Shown: positions 1 through 7,160 of the stretch, piece after piece | Numbering within the stretch: position 1 is the stretch's first letter | Layout of the letters: the number at the start of each line of letters is the position of its first letter | Translations under genes and position numbers: made by a program | Assembly: GCA_005883245.1 (NCBI GenBank) | Contig: VAXT01000083.1 | Location: forward strand, 1 to 25,211 | Source: Actinomycetota bacterium | GTDB lineage: Bacteria; Actinomycetota; Thermoleophilia; Gaiellales; Gaiellaceae | Direction of reading: 5' to 3' | DNA: 25,211 nucleotides | Notes under the pieces: model-generated | The model's input: only the letters and a program-made list of their open reading frames with translations | The model's database searches: none | Told to the model about the DNA's origin: nothing

Positions 1-335
1 GGCGGTTCGCGCTGGCGGCTCCGCTTGTCGCCGCAGTGGTCGGGGTGGTCTTGGGAATCGTGTTCGGCGATGCGCAGGAGGCGGCCGCGGGTGGAGTCGG
101 AGGCGTGCTCGGTGCGGTCGGCGCGCTCGAGCTCGTTCGCGGTGCGCTCTTGCGCGGCGGCACCGCGCTCGCGACCGCGCTCCTCGTGCTCGGAGCGGCC
201 GTCGTCATTGCCGGGCTGGCGTTCGTCCCGGTCGTCGGCTACGTCGAGCTCGTGGCCGTCCCCGCCCTGGGCATGCGCCTACGCCGGCGCTCGGGCAAGC
301 GGTACGCGGGGCTCCGCACGCTCGCCCGGGACTAG
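1..335 (+). CDS. Membrane protein, C-terminal part (5' end outside window)
   Basis: The reading frame is open from the first bases of the window to a TAG at 333-335, so this is the 3' end of a longer gene; the GTG at 36 is internal rather than a convincing start. What is visible is about 110 residues dominated by Ala, Val, Leu and Gly, with probably two to three transmembrane helices separated by a short Arg/Gly loop. It ends in a basic tail (RLRRRSGKRYAGL), which would lie in the cytoplasm by the positive-inside rule. The stop is three bases before the next start, so the two genes are probably co-transcribed. No family signature is recognisable in this fragment and no function is proposed. 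Confidence 0.6.
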   Translation, partial: RFALAAPLVAAVVGVVLGIVFGDAQEAAAGGVGGVLGAVGALELVRGALLRGGTALATALLVLGAAVVIAGLAFVPVVGYVELVAVPALGMRLRRRSGKRYAGLRTLARD

Positions 336-338
336 CCG

Positions 339-1682
339 GTGAAGAAGCTCGTCCTGATCGTCATCGACGGGCTCACGCCCGCCATGCTCGAGCGCGCAGT
401 CGAGGAGGAGGACGTCCCCGCACTGCGGTTCCTGATGAGCCGCGGCGAGTACCGGCGCGCGGTGACGACGTTCCCCTCACTGACGCCGGTCTGTCTCTCC
501 TCGATCGCGACCGGAGCACACCCGGACGTCCACGAGATCCCGCACCTCGTCTGGTACCACCGCGGCGAACGGCGGCTCGTCGAGTACGGCTCCTCCTTCG
601 GCGCCATCCGCGCTGCGGGCACGACCCGGACGATTCGGGACGTCATCTTCAACCTGAACGAGGAGCACCTCTCGAAGAGCGCCGTGACGGTGTTCGAGGC
701 GCTCGAGGCGAAGGGGCTTGTGACCGCGGCGGTGAACATGGTCTGCTACCGAGGGCCCGCGCGACACGCTCCGCTCGTCCCGTGGCTGACGCGGCCTGCC
801 TACGGGCCGAGCCGGTTCTTCTATTTCAACCTGTTCGAGTCTGACGTGACCGGTGCGCCGCTCGCCGTCCGCACGCGCGCGCGCGGGTCCGTGGACGAGT
901 ACGCGAGGCTCGTCGGCCGCTGGCTCGTCACGCGGGACGGCTTCGACTTCCTCGTCTTCTATCTCCCGGACTACGACTACGCGTCCCACGCCACCGGTCC
1001 CGAGGATGCACAGGCCGCGCTCGCGCACGCCGACCGGGCGATCGCGACGCTGCTCGAGGCCGCGGGCGGCCCCGAAGAGTTCCTCGAGCGCTACGCAGTG
1101 CTGCTCTGCTCCGACCACGGGCAGACGCGCGTCGAGCGCGCGGCGCACCTCGAGGAGGCGTTCCGAGGGCTGACGCTGTTTCACCGCGGCAACGGCCGGG
1201 GTGCGGAGCTCGCCGTGACCGCGTCCAACCGCGCGGGGATGGTCTACCGGCTGCCCGGCTGCCGCGAGACGTCGCGCGAGCTCGCCGAACGGCTCGACGG
1301 GGACAGTCACGTCGTCCTGTTCCAAGAGGACGGGTCCGTGGTGGCCAGGCTAGACGGCAAGGAGCTCGGCTTCGCACCGTCGGCGGACGGGTGGGAGACC
1401 AGGGGCGCCCCCGACCTCGTCGTTCAGCCCGACGCGCTCGAGCGCGCCTGGGCCGCGCTGGCCAACCCGAACGCCGGCGACCTCGTCGTCTCGGCGGCTC
1501 CCGGAGTCGAGTTCGCGGATCTCGGCGGTCGCCATCATGTGGGCGGCGGCAGCCACGGCTCGCTCGAGGCGGGCGACTCCCAGGTGCCGATGCTCTCGAT
1601 CGGAGCCGGCGCACCACCCGCGCGGATTGTCGACGTGACGCCGCGGGTGCTCGACCATTTCGGCGTCTCCCATGAGCGCTGA
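339..1682 (+). CDS. Alkaline phosphatase superfamily protein (type I phosphodiesterase/nucleotide pyrophosphatase-like)
   Basis: The 447-residue product starts at GTG 339 directly with the core strand MKKLVLIVIDGLTP, giving metal ligand Asp10. The nucleophile is probably Thr49 in FPSLTPVCLSSIATG. Later metal ligands are visible in DYDYASHATGP (about residues 211-221), in LLCSDHGQTR (Asp259, His260) and in HHVGGGSHGS near residue 400. This is the ligand order of the phosphodiesterase/nucleotide-pyrophosphatase branch of the superfamily, which hydrolyses phosphate mono- or diesters with two metal ions. There is no signal peptide, so it is predicted to be cytoplasmic; the substrate cannot be told from sequence. 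Its 3' end overlaps the pcm start by 11 bases, which implies translational coupling. The family is confident, the exact reaction is not. Confidence 0.85.
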   Translation: MKKLVLIVIDGLTPAMLERAVEEEDVPALRFLMSRGEYRRAVTTFPSLTPVCLSSIATGAHPDVHEIPHLVWYHRGERRLVEYGSSFGAIRAAGTTRTIRDVIFNLNEEHLSKSAVTVFEALEAKGLVTAAVNMVCYRGPARHAPLVPWLTRPAYGPSRFFYFNLFESDVTGAPLAVRTRARGSVDEYARLVGRWLVTRDGFDFLVFYLPDYDYASHATGPEDAQAALAHADRAIATLLEAAGGPEEFLERYAVLLCSDHGQTRVERAAHLEEAFRGLTLFHRGNGRGAELAVTASNRAGMVYRLPGCRETSRELAERLDGDSHVVLFQEDGSVVARLDGKELGFAPSADGWETRGAPDLVVQPDALERAWAALANPNAGDLVVSAAPGVEFADLGGRHHVGGGSHGSLEAGDSQVPMLSIGAGAPPARIVDVTPRVLDHFGVSHER

Positions 1683-2316
1683 GCCGGACGCACGCCGTCG
1701 AATGGTCGAGGAGCAGCTGCGCGGGCGCGACATCGTCGACGAGCGGGTCCTCGCCGCGATGGAGCGCGTGCCGCGGGAGCTCTTCGTCCCCGAGGGCGAA
1801 CGGCATCGTGCCTACGCCGACGCGGCGCTGCCGATCGGCCACGGGCAGACGATCTCGCAGCCGTACATGGTCGCCCGCATCGCCGAGGCGCTCGGGCTCT
1901 CGGGGGGCGAGAAGGTGCTCGACGTGGGCACCGGCTCGGGGTACCAGGCCGCGGTGCTGGCGGAGCTCGCGGACGAGGTGCACACGATCGAGCGCATCCC
2001 CGAGCTCGCGGAGCAGGCGCGGAAGAACTTCGCCGCGGCCGGTTACGACCGCGTCCAGGTGCACCTCGGGGACGGGTCGCTGGGACTCCCCGAGGAAGCC
2101 CCGTTCGGCGCGATCGCCGTCGCGGCGGCAGCTCCGGGCCTTCCCGAGCTTCTCTACGAGCAGCTCGAGCCGCGCGGGAGGCTCGCCGTCCCGGTCGGCG
2201 GCCGTTGGGGCCAGCGGCTGGAGGTGATCGTGCGCAGTCCCGAGGGGCCGGCGGTCGTCCATTCGGTGCCGTGCCGCTTCGTGCCGCTCGTCGGCGAGCA
2301 GGGTTTTCGGAAGTGA
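1672..2316 (+). CDS. pcm: Protein-L-isoaspartate O-methyltransferase
   Basis: The 214-residue product has the full PCMT layout: an N-terminal helix (MVEEQLRGRDIVDERVL), the family signature around VPRELFVPEG and GHGQTISQPYMVA, then the SAM-binding motif I VLDVGTGSGYQAAVLAEL at about residue 80, and post-I acidic residues in VHTIERIPEL. It would transfer a methyl group from SAM to isoaspartyl side chains of damaged proteins in the cytoplasm, starting their repair. The length is normal for the family and no key motif is missing. The ATG at 1672 overlaps the end of the upstream hydrolase gene; a second Met at about residue 11 (MVEEQL) is a possible alternative start. A palindrome lies directly after the stop codon. 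Confidence 0.95.
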   Translation: MSAEPDARRRMVEEQLRGRDIVDERVLAAMERVPRELFVPEGERHRAYADAALPIGHGQTISQPYMVARIAEALGLSGGEKVLDVGTGSGYQAAVLAELADEVHTIERIPELAEQARKNFAAAGYDRVQVHLGDGSLGLPEEAPFGAIAVAAAAPGLPELLYEQLEPRGRLAVPVGGRWGQRLEVIVRSPEGPAVVHSVPCRFVPLVGEQGFRK

Positions 2317-2340
2317 ATTTTTCGCCAACAGGCGAAAAAT
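2317..2340. repeat. Perfect 10-bp palindrome with 4-base loop after pcm
   Basis: ATTTTTCGCC, loop AACA, then GGCGAAAAAT. It begins on the base after the pcm stop and is strikingly A/T-rich for this DNA. The T-tract is on the left arm and the A-tract on the right, the reverse of an intrinsic terminator, and this holds on both strands. It is therefore more likely an RNA-stability or protein-binding element than a classical terminator. Confidence 0.6.
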
Positions 2341-2395
2341 GTGATGCCCCATGGCGAAGCCCTGGGGCGAACCTCCCGAGAGTGGGGCCGGGACG

Positions 2396-2662
2396 TTGAG
2401 GCGCGCCCACGTGGTCGTGCACGGAGCCGTGCAGGGCGTCTTCTTCCGAGTCGAGGCGCGTGATCGTGCAAGTTCGCTCGGAATTGGCGGGTGGGTCCAG
2501 AACATGTCCGACGGGTCGGTCGAGGCGGTCTTCGAGGGCGACGACGATCGGGTCGAGTCGATGGTCGACTGGTGCAGGCGCGGCCCGCGCGGTGCCCGGG
2601 TCGACGACGTGGACGTGACGTGGGACGAGCCGCAGGGCGAGAACGGCTTCTCGATCAGATGA
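2396..2662 (+). CDS. acyP: Acylphosphatase
   Basis: A small protein of 88 residues from TTG 2396, or 103 from ATG 2351. The acylphosphatase signature is clear: VVVHGAVQGVFFRVEAR contains the catalytic Arg of VQGVFFR, and LGIGGWVQNMSDGSVEAVFEGD contains the catalytic Asn of GWVQN. The C-terminal strand ENGFSIR completes the fold. The enzyme hydrolyses acyl phosphates in the cytoplasm. I prefer the TTG at 2396 because family members normally begin just before this first strand and the extra 15 residues from the ATG (Pro/Gly-rich) look non-native, but the ATG cannot be excluded. It follows pcm on the same strand with about 80 bases between, including the palindrome. Confidence 0.88.
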   Translation: MRRAHVVVHGAVQGVFFRVEARDRASSLGIGGWVQNMSDGSVEAVFEGDDDRVESMVDWCRRGPRGARVDDVDVTWDEPQGENGFSIR

Positions 2663-2676
2663 GCGCGTTTTCGCGC
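2663..2676. repeat. Small GC hairpin after acyP
   Basis: GCGCG, loop TTTT, CGCGC, immediately after the acylphosphatase stop codon and about 28 bases before the next start. It has no T-run after it, so terminator function is doubtful. Confidence 0.3.
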
Positions 2677-2703
2677 CGAGCCGTCCGGGCAGGATAGGTC
2701 TCA

Positions 2704-2964
2704 GTGACCGCGGTCGAGCTTCTCAACAGGCGGGTCGTCCTGGACGGCATCGAGCTGGGACGCGTCGTCGACGTGATCCTCGACGAGACGGGTGAGCGGC
2801 CCGTCGGCTTCGACGTGCTCTGCGGCGACGGCAGCCACCGGTTCCTCCCGTACGCGATTGCCCTGATCGGTGGCGAGCAGGTCGAGGTCGGGTCGCCGTT
2901 CGCGCTCCTCGAACGTGACCAGCTGGACTTCTACCGCCGACACGGCCGCGCGCTCCGCTCCTAG
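2704..2964 (+). CDS. PRC-barrel-like small protein
   Basis: An 86-residue protein starting at GTG 2704. The pattern of short beta strands (VELLNRRVVLDGIELGRVVDVILDE, then RPVGFDVLCGDGSHRFLPY, then GEQVEVGSPFALLE) matches PRC-barrel domains, where a first strand sets a label and the next contains a Gly-x-Val-x-Asp-hydrophobic repeat. PRC-barrels occur in photosynthetic reaction centre H subunits, RimM and many small bacterial proteins of unknown role. There is no signal peptide or helix, so it is predicted to be cytoplasmic. No Shine-Dalgarno is evident before the GTG; an ATAGGT sequence lies five bases upstream and could belong to a promoter. The fold assignment is by eye; the function is unknown. 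Confidence 0.6.
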   Translation: MTAVELLNRRVVLDGIELGRVVDVILDETGERPVGFDVLCGDGSHRFLPYAIALIGGEQVEVGSPFALLERDQLDFYRRHGRALRS

Positions 2965-2978
2965 GCTCGGGACGCTGC

Positions 2979-2984
2979 TACATT
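2979..2984 (+). promoter_or_regulatory. Candidate -10 element for the gtrA-like gene
   Basis: TACATT, nine bases before ATG 2994, in DNA where T and A are scarce. No Shine-Dalgarno lies between it and the ATG, so the message may be leaderless. No convincing -35 was seen. Confidence 0.35.
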
Positions 2985-2993
2985 CGCCCGCTG

Positions 2994-3425
2994 ATGAGCA
3001 ACGGGGCGTCGAGCATCGCAACCAGAGCGTCCAGTGCGTTGCGGCGTCCGCACAACTGGGTCCAGCTCGCCAAGTTCTGCACGGTCGGGGCGGCGGGCTA
3101 CGCCGTCAACCTCCTCGTCTACACGACCCTCGTCCATGCGGGCATGCACTACAACCTCGCCGCGGCCTGCTCGTTCCTCGTCGCGGTTACGAACAACTAC
3201 ACCTGGAACCGGTTCTGGACGTTCCGCGGCCAGCGCGGCCACGTCGGCTACCAGGGCCTGCGATTCCTCGTCGTCTCCCTGCTCGCGCTGGCCGCCAACG
3301 AGTTGCTGCTGACCATCTTCGTCGCCGCGGGCGCGGGGAAGGTCGTCGGGCAGGCGATCGCGATCGTGCTCGTCACTCCGATCAACTTCGTCGGTAACAA
3401 GCTCTGGTCGTTCCGACGCCGCTAG
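2994..3425 (+). CDS. GtrA family membrane protein
   Basis: The 143-residue product has four predicted transmembrane helices in the GtrA arrangement: FCTVGAAGYAVNLLVYTTLV, NLAAACSFLVAVTNNYTWNRFWTF, LRFLVVSLLALAANELLLTIFV and KVVGQAIAIVLVTPINFVGNKLWSF. The hallmarks are VGAAGYAVNL in helix 1, the N-N-Y-x-W-N-R-x-W-T-F loop after helix 2, and the terminal N-K-x-W-S-F. GtrA proteins are thought to flip polyprenyl-phosphate-linked sugars across the cytoplasmic membrane for surface glycosylation. About 20 Ser/Arg-rich residues precede helix 1. The stop is seven bases before the next gene, which encodes a large membrane protein of glycosyltransferase type, so the context supports a role in lipid-linked sugar export. 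Confidence 0.88.
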   Translation: MSNGASSIATRASSALRRPHNWVQLAKFCTVGAAGYAVNLLVYTTLVHAGMHYNLAAACSFLVAVTNNYTWNRFWTFRGQRGHVGYQGLRFLVVSLLALAANELLLTIFVAAGAGKVVGQAIAIVLVTPINFVGNKLWSFRRR

Positions 3426-3432
3426 GAGCCTG

Positions 3433-5193
3433 ATGCGGCGAGTCGTCCTCGCCCTGCTCGTGGTCGCGGTGCTCGCTCCCGGCGCACACGCCGCGTCCGG
3501 GACGAGCACGACCCAGGTGCCGCCCGGGTCGTTCACGCCGCAGACCGGGCCTGCGGACCTGACCGAGAAGCGCGCGACCGCGATCTTCCTCCGTGACGAC
3601 AAGGTGGCCGACTGGCTCGACCGCTACCCGAAGCGGGACCTCGTGACCGACGCGACCTTCGACAAGGAGCGGCGCGACTGGAGCGTTGGCGTCTGGTCGA
3701 GCTCGGCGGGCCAGATCGCCTCGGGCCGCGTCGACGACTGGACGGGCACGGTAACCGAGGCCTGGACCGGCCCCCAGGTCGCCTGGAAGATGGCCCGGGG
3801 AACCAGTGGCGCGTTCGGCGGGAGCCAGATCAACAGCCTTCCGATCTGGCTCGGCCTGTGCGTGATCTTCCTCGTCGGGCTCGCCGACTTCCGGAGGCCG
3901 CTGACGATGCGCAACCTCGACCTCGTCGTGCTGCTCTCGTTCTCGGTCTCGCTCTGGTTCTTCAACCGCGGCGACATCTTCACGGCGGTGCCGCTGGCCT
4001 ATCCGCCGATGGCCTACCTGCTCGGACGGATGGTCTGGGCCGCGTGGCGCGGTGGGCCGGAGCGAGGGCGGCCCGTGTGGCCGGTCTGGCTGCTCGCCTC
4101 GGCGGCCGTGTTCCTCGCCGGGTTTCGCATCGGCCTCAACGTGCGCGGCTCCAACGTGATCGACGTCGGCTACTCGGGCGTGGTCGGGGCGGATCGGATC
4201 GTGCACGGCGAGTCCCCGTACGGGCACATGCCGCGGGAGGGAAGCCTGAAGGCGTGCGGGCCGGCGGACGCGGAGGGCGAGATCCGCGACCGGATCCAGA
4301 CGAACGGCCGCTGCGAGTCGGCGAACGAGCGCGGCGACACCTACGGGCCGGTCGCCTACGAGGCGTACGTGCCGGGGTACCTCGTGTTCGGCTGGAGCGG
4401 GCGTTGGGACAAGCTTCCGGCCGCGCACGCGACGGCCATCGCCTTCGACCTGCTGGCGCTGATCGGCCTCGCGCTGCTGGGGCGGCGCTTCGGCGGGACC
4501 CGGCTCGCGGCGACGCTCCCGTTCGCGTGGGCGGCCTACCCGTTCACGCAGTACACGTCGAGCTCGAATACGAACGACGCGATCATGCCCGTGTTCCTGA
4601 TCTTCGGCTTCTGGCTCGTCACCTCGGCTTTCGCGCGCGGCGGGTTCCTCGCACTGGCCGGGTGGGCGAAGTTCGGCGCGCTCCTGCTCGCGCCCTTATG
4701 GGCGTCGTATGGGGAGTCGCGGCGCTTCTCTGGGAAGGGCCTGTTTGCAGCAGGTTTTGCCCTGGCGAGCGCCGCCGCGTTCTCGATCCTGCTCCTCGAT
4801 CCGAACCCCGCGCATGCTGCGCGCGTCTTTTGGGACCGCACCTTCGGCTGGCAGGTCGGGCGGGACTCGCCCTTCTCGATCTGGGGCTGGGGCCAGTACC
4901 ACGCGGCCGGGATTCCCGACCTCGGCCCCTTCCAGCAGGTCGCGATTGTGCTTCTCGTCGTAGGCGCGATCGCCTGCTACTTCGTCCCGCAGCGCAAGAC
5001 GCCGTTCCAGCTCGCCGCGTTGACCGCGGCCGTCCTGATCGGCTTCGAGCTGACGCTGACGCACTGGTTCTACCTCTACATCCCGTGGTTCTTCCCCTTC
5101 GTCGCCTTCGTCCTGCTGGCTGCGCGCCGACGGCGCGTGGAGACTGTTCCGGCGCATGACGACGCTGAGCGCGAGCTCGTCCCGGCCGGCTGA
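3433..5193 (+). CDS. Polytopic membrane protein with PepSY-like N-terminal region, probable GT87/DUF2029-type mannosyltransferase relative
   Basis: 586 residues from ATG 3433, with AGGAG four bases upstream. It begins with a signal peptide (MRRVVLALLVVAVLAPGAHAA). Residues about 40-125 are soluble and resemble a PepSY-like fold: a helix containing KVADWLDRYP, then DWSVGVWSS, GRVDDWTGTVTEAWTGPQVAWKMARG. Residues 135-570 hold roughly ten transmembrane helices with a large extracytoplasmic loop (about 235-310) containing VDVGYSGVVGADRIVHGESPYG and GDTYGPVAYEAYVPG, a layout like the polyprenyl-phosphate-mannose-dependent GT-C enzymes. The protein ends in charged residues in the cytoplasm. It follows the GtrA gene by seven bases and overlaps the next GT-type gene by 38 bases, so all three are probably one operon. 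The enzymatic activity is inferred from topology and context. Confidence 0.7.
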   Translation: MRRVVLALLVVAVLAPGAHAASGTSTTQVPPGSFTPQTGPADLTEKRATAIFLRDDKVADWLDRYPKRDLVTDATFDKERRDWSVGVWSSSAGQIASGRVDDWTGTVTEAWTGPQVAWKMARGTSGAFGGSQINSLPIWLGLCVIFLVGLADFRRPLTMRNLDLVVLLSFSVSLWFFNRGDIFTAVPLAYPPMAYLLGRMVWAAWRGGPERGRPVWPVWLLASAAVFLAGFRIGLNVRGSNVIDVGYSGVVGADRIVHGESPYGHMPREGSLKACGPADAEGEIRDRIQTNGRCESANERGDTYGPVAYEAYVPGYLVFGWSGRWDKLPAAHATAIAFDLLALIGLALLGRRFGGTRLAATLPFAWAAYPFTQYTSSSNTNDAIMPVFLIFGFWLVTSAFARGGFLALAGWAKFGALLLAPLWASYGESRRFSGKGLFAAGFALASAAAFSILLLDPNPAHAARVFWDRTFGWQVGRDSPFSIWGWGQYHAAGIPDLGPFQQVAIVLLVVGAIACYFVPQRKTPFQLAALTAAVLIGFELTLTHWFYLYIPWFFPFVAFVLLAARRRRVETVPAHDDAERELVPAG

Positions 5194-6313
5194 CACGAGC
5201 TTCGCCGTCGCGGCGACGCTCGTCGCGGTCGTCGTGTTCCTCGTCGGCTGGGGCGTCCTCCACCGCGGCTTCTTCACGCACGACGCGATCGTCGACACGC
5301 CCGTCTACGAGCGCTACGGCTCGGCGATCGACTCGGGGCGCGTGCCGTACCGCGACTTCGTGCTCGAGTACCCGCCGGGCGCGCTACCGGTCTTCGCGCT
5401 GCCGGCGCTGGGCGGCGCGCACGGGGACGTGTTTCGCCGCCGGTTCGAGCTCCTGATGGCGTTTCTCGGCGAGGTGATGGTGATCTGCGTGGCCGTCGCC
5501 CTCGTCGCGCTCGGTGCGGGTAGGCGGTGGCTGCTCGCAGCGCTGGGTTTCGTCGCCCTCGCGCCGGTCGCACTGGGGCCGGCCGCGGTGGCCGCGAAGC
5601 TGTACCCGGTGGTGCTCGTGCCGCTCACGATCGGCTATGTCTGGAAGCGCGAGGGCAGACGGGAGGCGCTCGTCTGCGGCGGGCTGCTGCTCGCGGTCCT
5701 CGTCGCGGTGTTCATTCCGTTCGTCGTCCTCGCGCCCCACGGCGTCTGGGAGAGCGTCTGGAGCCAGGGCTCGAGACCGTTGCAGATCGAGAGCCTCGGC
5801 GCGGCTTTCCTCCTCAACGGCCACCACGTCTTCGGGTACGCCCTGACGATGGACTCGAGCCACGGTTCGCAGAACCTGGCCGGAGCGGGAGCGGACGCTT
5901 TCGCGGTTGCGCTCTCGGTGCTCCAGCTCGCCGCTCTGGTCGCGACCTGGATCCTCTTCGCCCGCGGCCCAGCGACGCGCGAGCGCCTGCTCCTGGCGAG
6001 CGCAGCGGCACTGGTCGCCTTCGTGGCGCTCGGCAAGGTGCTCTCGCCGCAGTTCCTGATCTGGCTGATCGCGGTCGTCCCGCTCGTCTCCGGGCGGCGC
6101 GGGCTGATCGCTTCGATGCTCCTCGCAGCGACGCTCGTCGTCACGCAGCTCTGGTTCCCGTACCGCTACTGGGACCTGGCGCTCCACTTCGGCGCGCTCG
6201 AGACTTGGCTCGTGCTCGTCCGAGACCTTCTGCTCGTCGCGCTGTTCGCGCTGCTCGCGAGCGGCTTAGTCGACCGCGACCCGGAAAGTCTCACAGTGCA
6301 TAGCGCGGCCTGA
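5156..6313 (+). CDS. GT87/DUF2029-type integral membrane glycosyltransferase
   Basis: 385 residues from ATG 5156, which lies inside the end of the preceding gene. After a short N-terminal tail there is a first helix (VAATLVAVVVFLVGWGVL) followed by an extracytoplasmic loop with VDTPVYERYGSAIDSGRVPYRDFVLEYPPGALPVFALP. The acidic residues after helix 1 and the YPPGA motif are typical of GT-C fold enzymes of family 87, which transfer mannose or related sugars from polyprenyl-phosphate donors outside the membrane. About nine more hydrophobic segments follow. Together with GtrA and the previous gene it forms a probable surface or lipoglycan glycosylation cassette. Its last 48 bases overlap the 3' end of the convergent YmdB gene. 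Confidence 0.75.
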   Translation: MTTLSASSSRPADTSFAVAATLVAVVVFLVGWGVLHRGFFTHDAIVDTPVYERYGSAIDSGRVPYRDFVLEYPPGALPVFALPALGGAHGDVFRRRFELLMAFLGEVMVICVAVALVALGAGRRWLLAALGFVALAPVALGPAAVAAKLYPVVLVPLTIGYVWKREGRREALVCGGLLLAVLVAVFIPFVVLAPHGVWESVWSQGSRPLQIESLGAAFLLNGHHVFGYALTMDSSHGSQNLAGAGADAFAVALSVLQLAALVATWILFARGPATRERLLLASAAALVAFVALGKVLSPQFLIWLIAVVPLVSGRRGLIASMLLAATLVVTQLWFPYRYWDLALHFGALETWLVLVRDLLLVALFALLASGLVDRDPESLTVHSAA

Positions 6314-7045
6314 GCCGTCGCACTCCACCAGTGCGCCCTCGAGCCGCACGCCGCCCTCGGCCGTCTCGAACCGGACCGGAATGCCCGTCCGCATGCGCTT
6401 GATCGCGAGCTCGGCCTTCACGCCGATCACCGAGTCGTGCGGCCCGGTCATGCCGGCGTCGGTGATCGCAGCCGTGCCGCCCGGCTGCACGCGTGCGTCG
6501 TTCGTCTGCACGTGCGTGTGCGTGCCGAAGACGGCCGTCACCTGCCCGTCGAGGTAGCGCGCCAGCGCCACCTTCTCGCTCGTCGCCTCGCCGTGGAAGT
6601 CGACGAGGATGACCGGCGTCTCGCGCTTCACCTCGTCGACGAGCCGGTCGACGATCTCGAAGGGCGTCACGGCTGGGGCCATGAACAGGTCGCCGAGGAG
6701 GTTGATCACCCCGACGCGCGTCCCGTCCCGCGCCGAAGCAACCGTCAGCCCTCGACCGGGCGAGGACGCCGCGAGGTTCGCGGGGCGGATCACGCGGTCC
6801 GTGCCCGAGAGGTACGGCACGATCTCGCGGCGCCGCCAGACGTGGTTGCCGAGCGTGATCACGTCGACGCCCGCCGCGAGCAGCTGGTCGGCGATCTTCG
6901 GCGTGATCCCCAGGCCGTCAGCCGCGTTCTCGCCGTTCGCGACCACGAAGTCGAGGGCGAGCTCGTCGCGCAGGCCCGGGACGCGCTCCTCGACCGCGCG
7001 TCGGCCGGGTCGCCCGTTCACATCAGCGACGAAGAGAATCTTCAC
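6266..7045 (-). CDS. YmdB-family metallophosphoesterase (TIGR00282)
   Basis: 259 residues, starting at GTG 7045. Metal ligands of this calcineurin-like family are all visible: Asp8 in LFVADVNG, Glu39 and Asn40 in ANGENAADG, Asn67-His68 in TLGNHVW, His151 in VDFHGEATSEK, and His176 and His178 in FGTHTHVQTND. Members such as Bacillus YmdB hydrolyse 2',3'-cyclic nucleotides and related phosphodiesters in the cytoplasm and influence developmental choices. Length and motifs are normal. It is convergent with, and overlaps by 48 bases, the glycosyltransferase gene on the plus strand, which leaves room for antisense interference. Upstream on its own strand, beyond a strong hairpin at 7103-7144, is the LytM-like gene. 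Confidence 0.9.
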   Translation of the reverse strand: MKILFVADVNGRPGRRAVEERVPGLRDELALDFVVANGENAADGLGITPKIADQLLAAGVDVITLGNHVWRRREIVPYLSGTDRVIRPANLAASSPGRGLTVASARDGTRVGVINLLGDLFMAPAVTPFEIVDRLVDEVKRETPVILVDFHGEATSEKVALARYLDGQVTAVFGTHTHVQTNDARVQPGGTAAITDAGMTGPHDSVIGVKAELAIKRMRTGIPVRFETAEGGVRLEGALVECDGSGRAMHCETFRVAVD

Positions 7046-7102
7046 GAACGGCGAGGCATCCGTGTTCGAACGGGTGTCATCTCGGGTTCCTGGGCGGCAT
7101 CA

Positions 7103-7144
7103 GTGCGCTCCGGAGGCCGGCTCCGCCGGCCGGGAGGAGCGCAC
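7103..7144. terminator. Strong two-part hairpin between LytM-like gene and ymdB
   Basis: The outer stem GTGCGCTCC/GGAGCGCAC is perfect (9 bp, 7103-7111 with 7136-7144). It encloses a second perfect stem GGCCGG/CCGGCC (7115-7120 with 7126-7131) around CTCCG. It lies just after the minus-strand LytM-like stop codon, so it could end or process that transcript. No T-run follows on either strand, so it is not a textbook intrinsic terminator. Confidence 0.45.
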
Positions 7145-7160
7145 GGCCAGGGACGCGAGA

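Noticed and set aside
928..2505. Long minus-strand open frame of over 500 codons opposite the phosphatase and pcm genes
   Set aside because: It is a mirror frame of high-GC coding DNA; the translation is Arg/Pro/Ala-rich without motifs, and the plus strand has well-supported genes.
7060..7075. GTTCGAAC as a tRNA T-arm
   Set aside because: No acceptor, D-arm or anticodon stem could be built around it.
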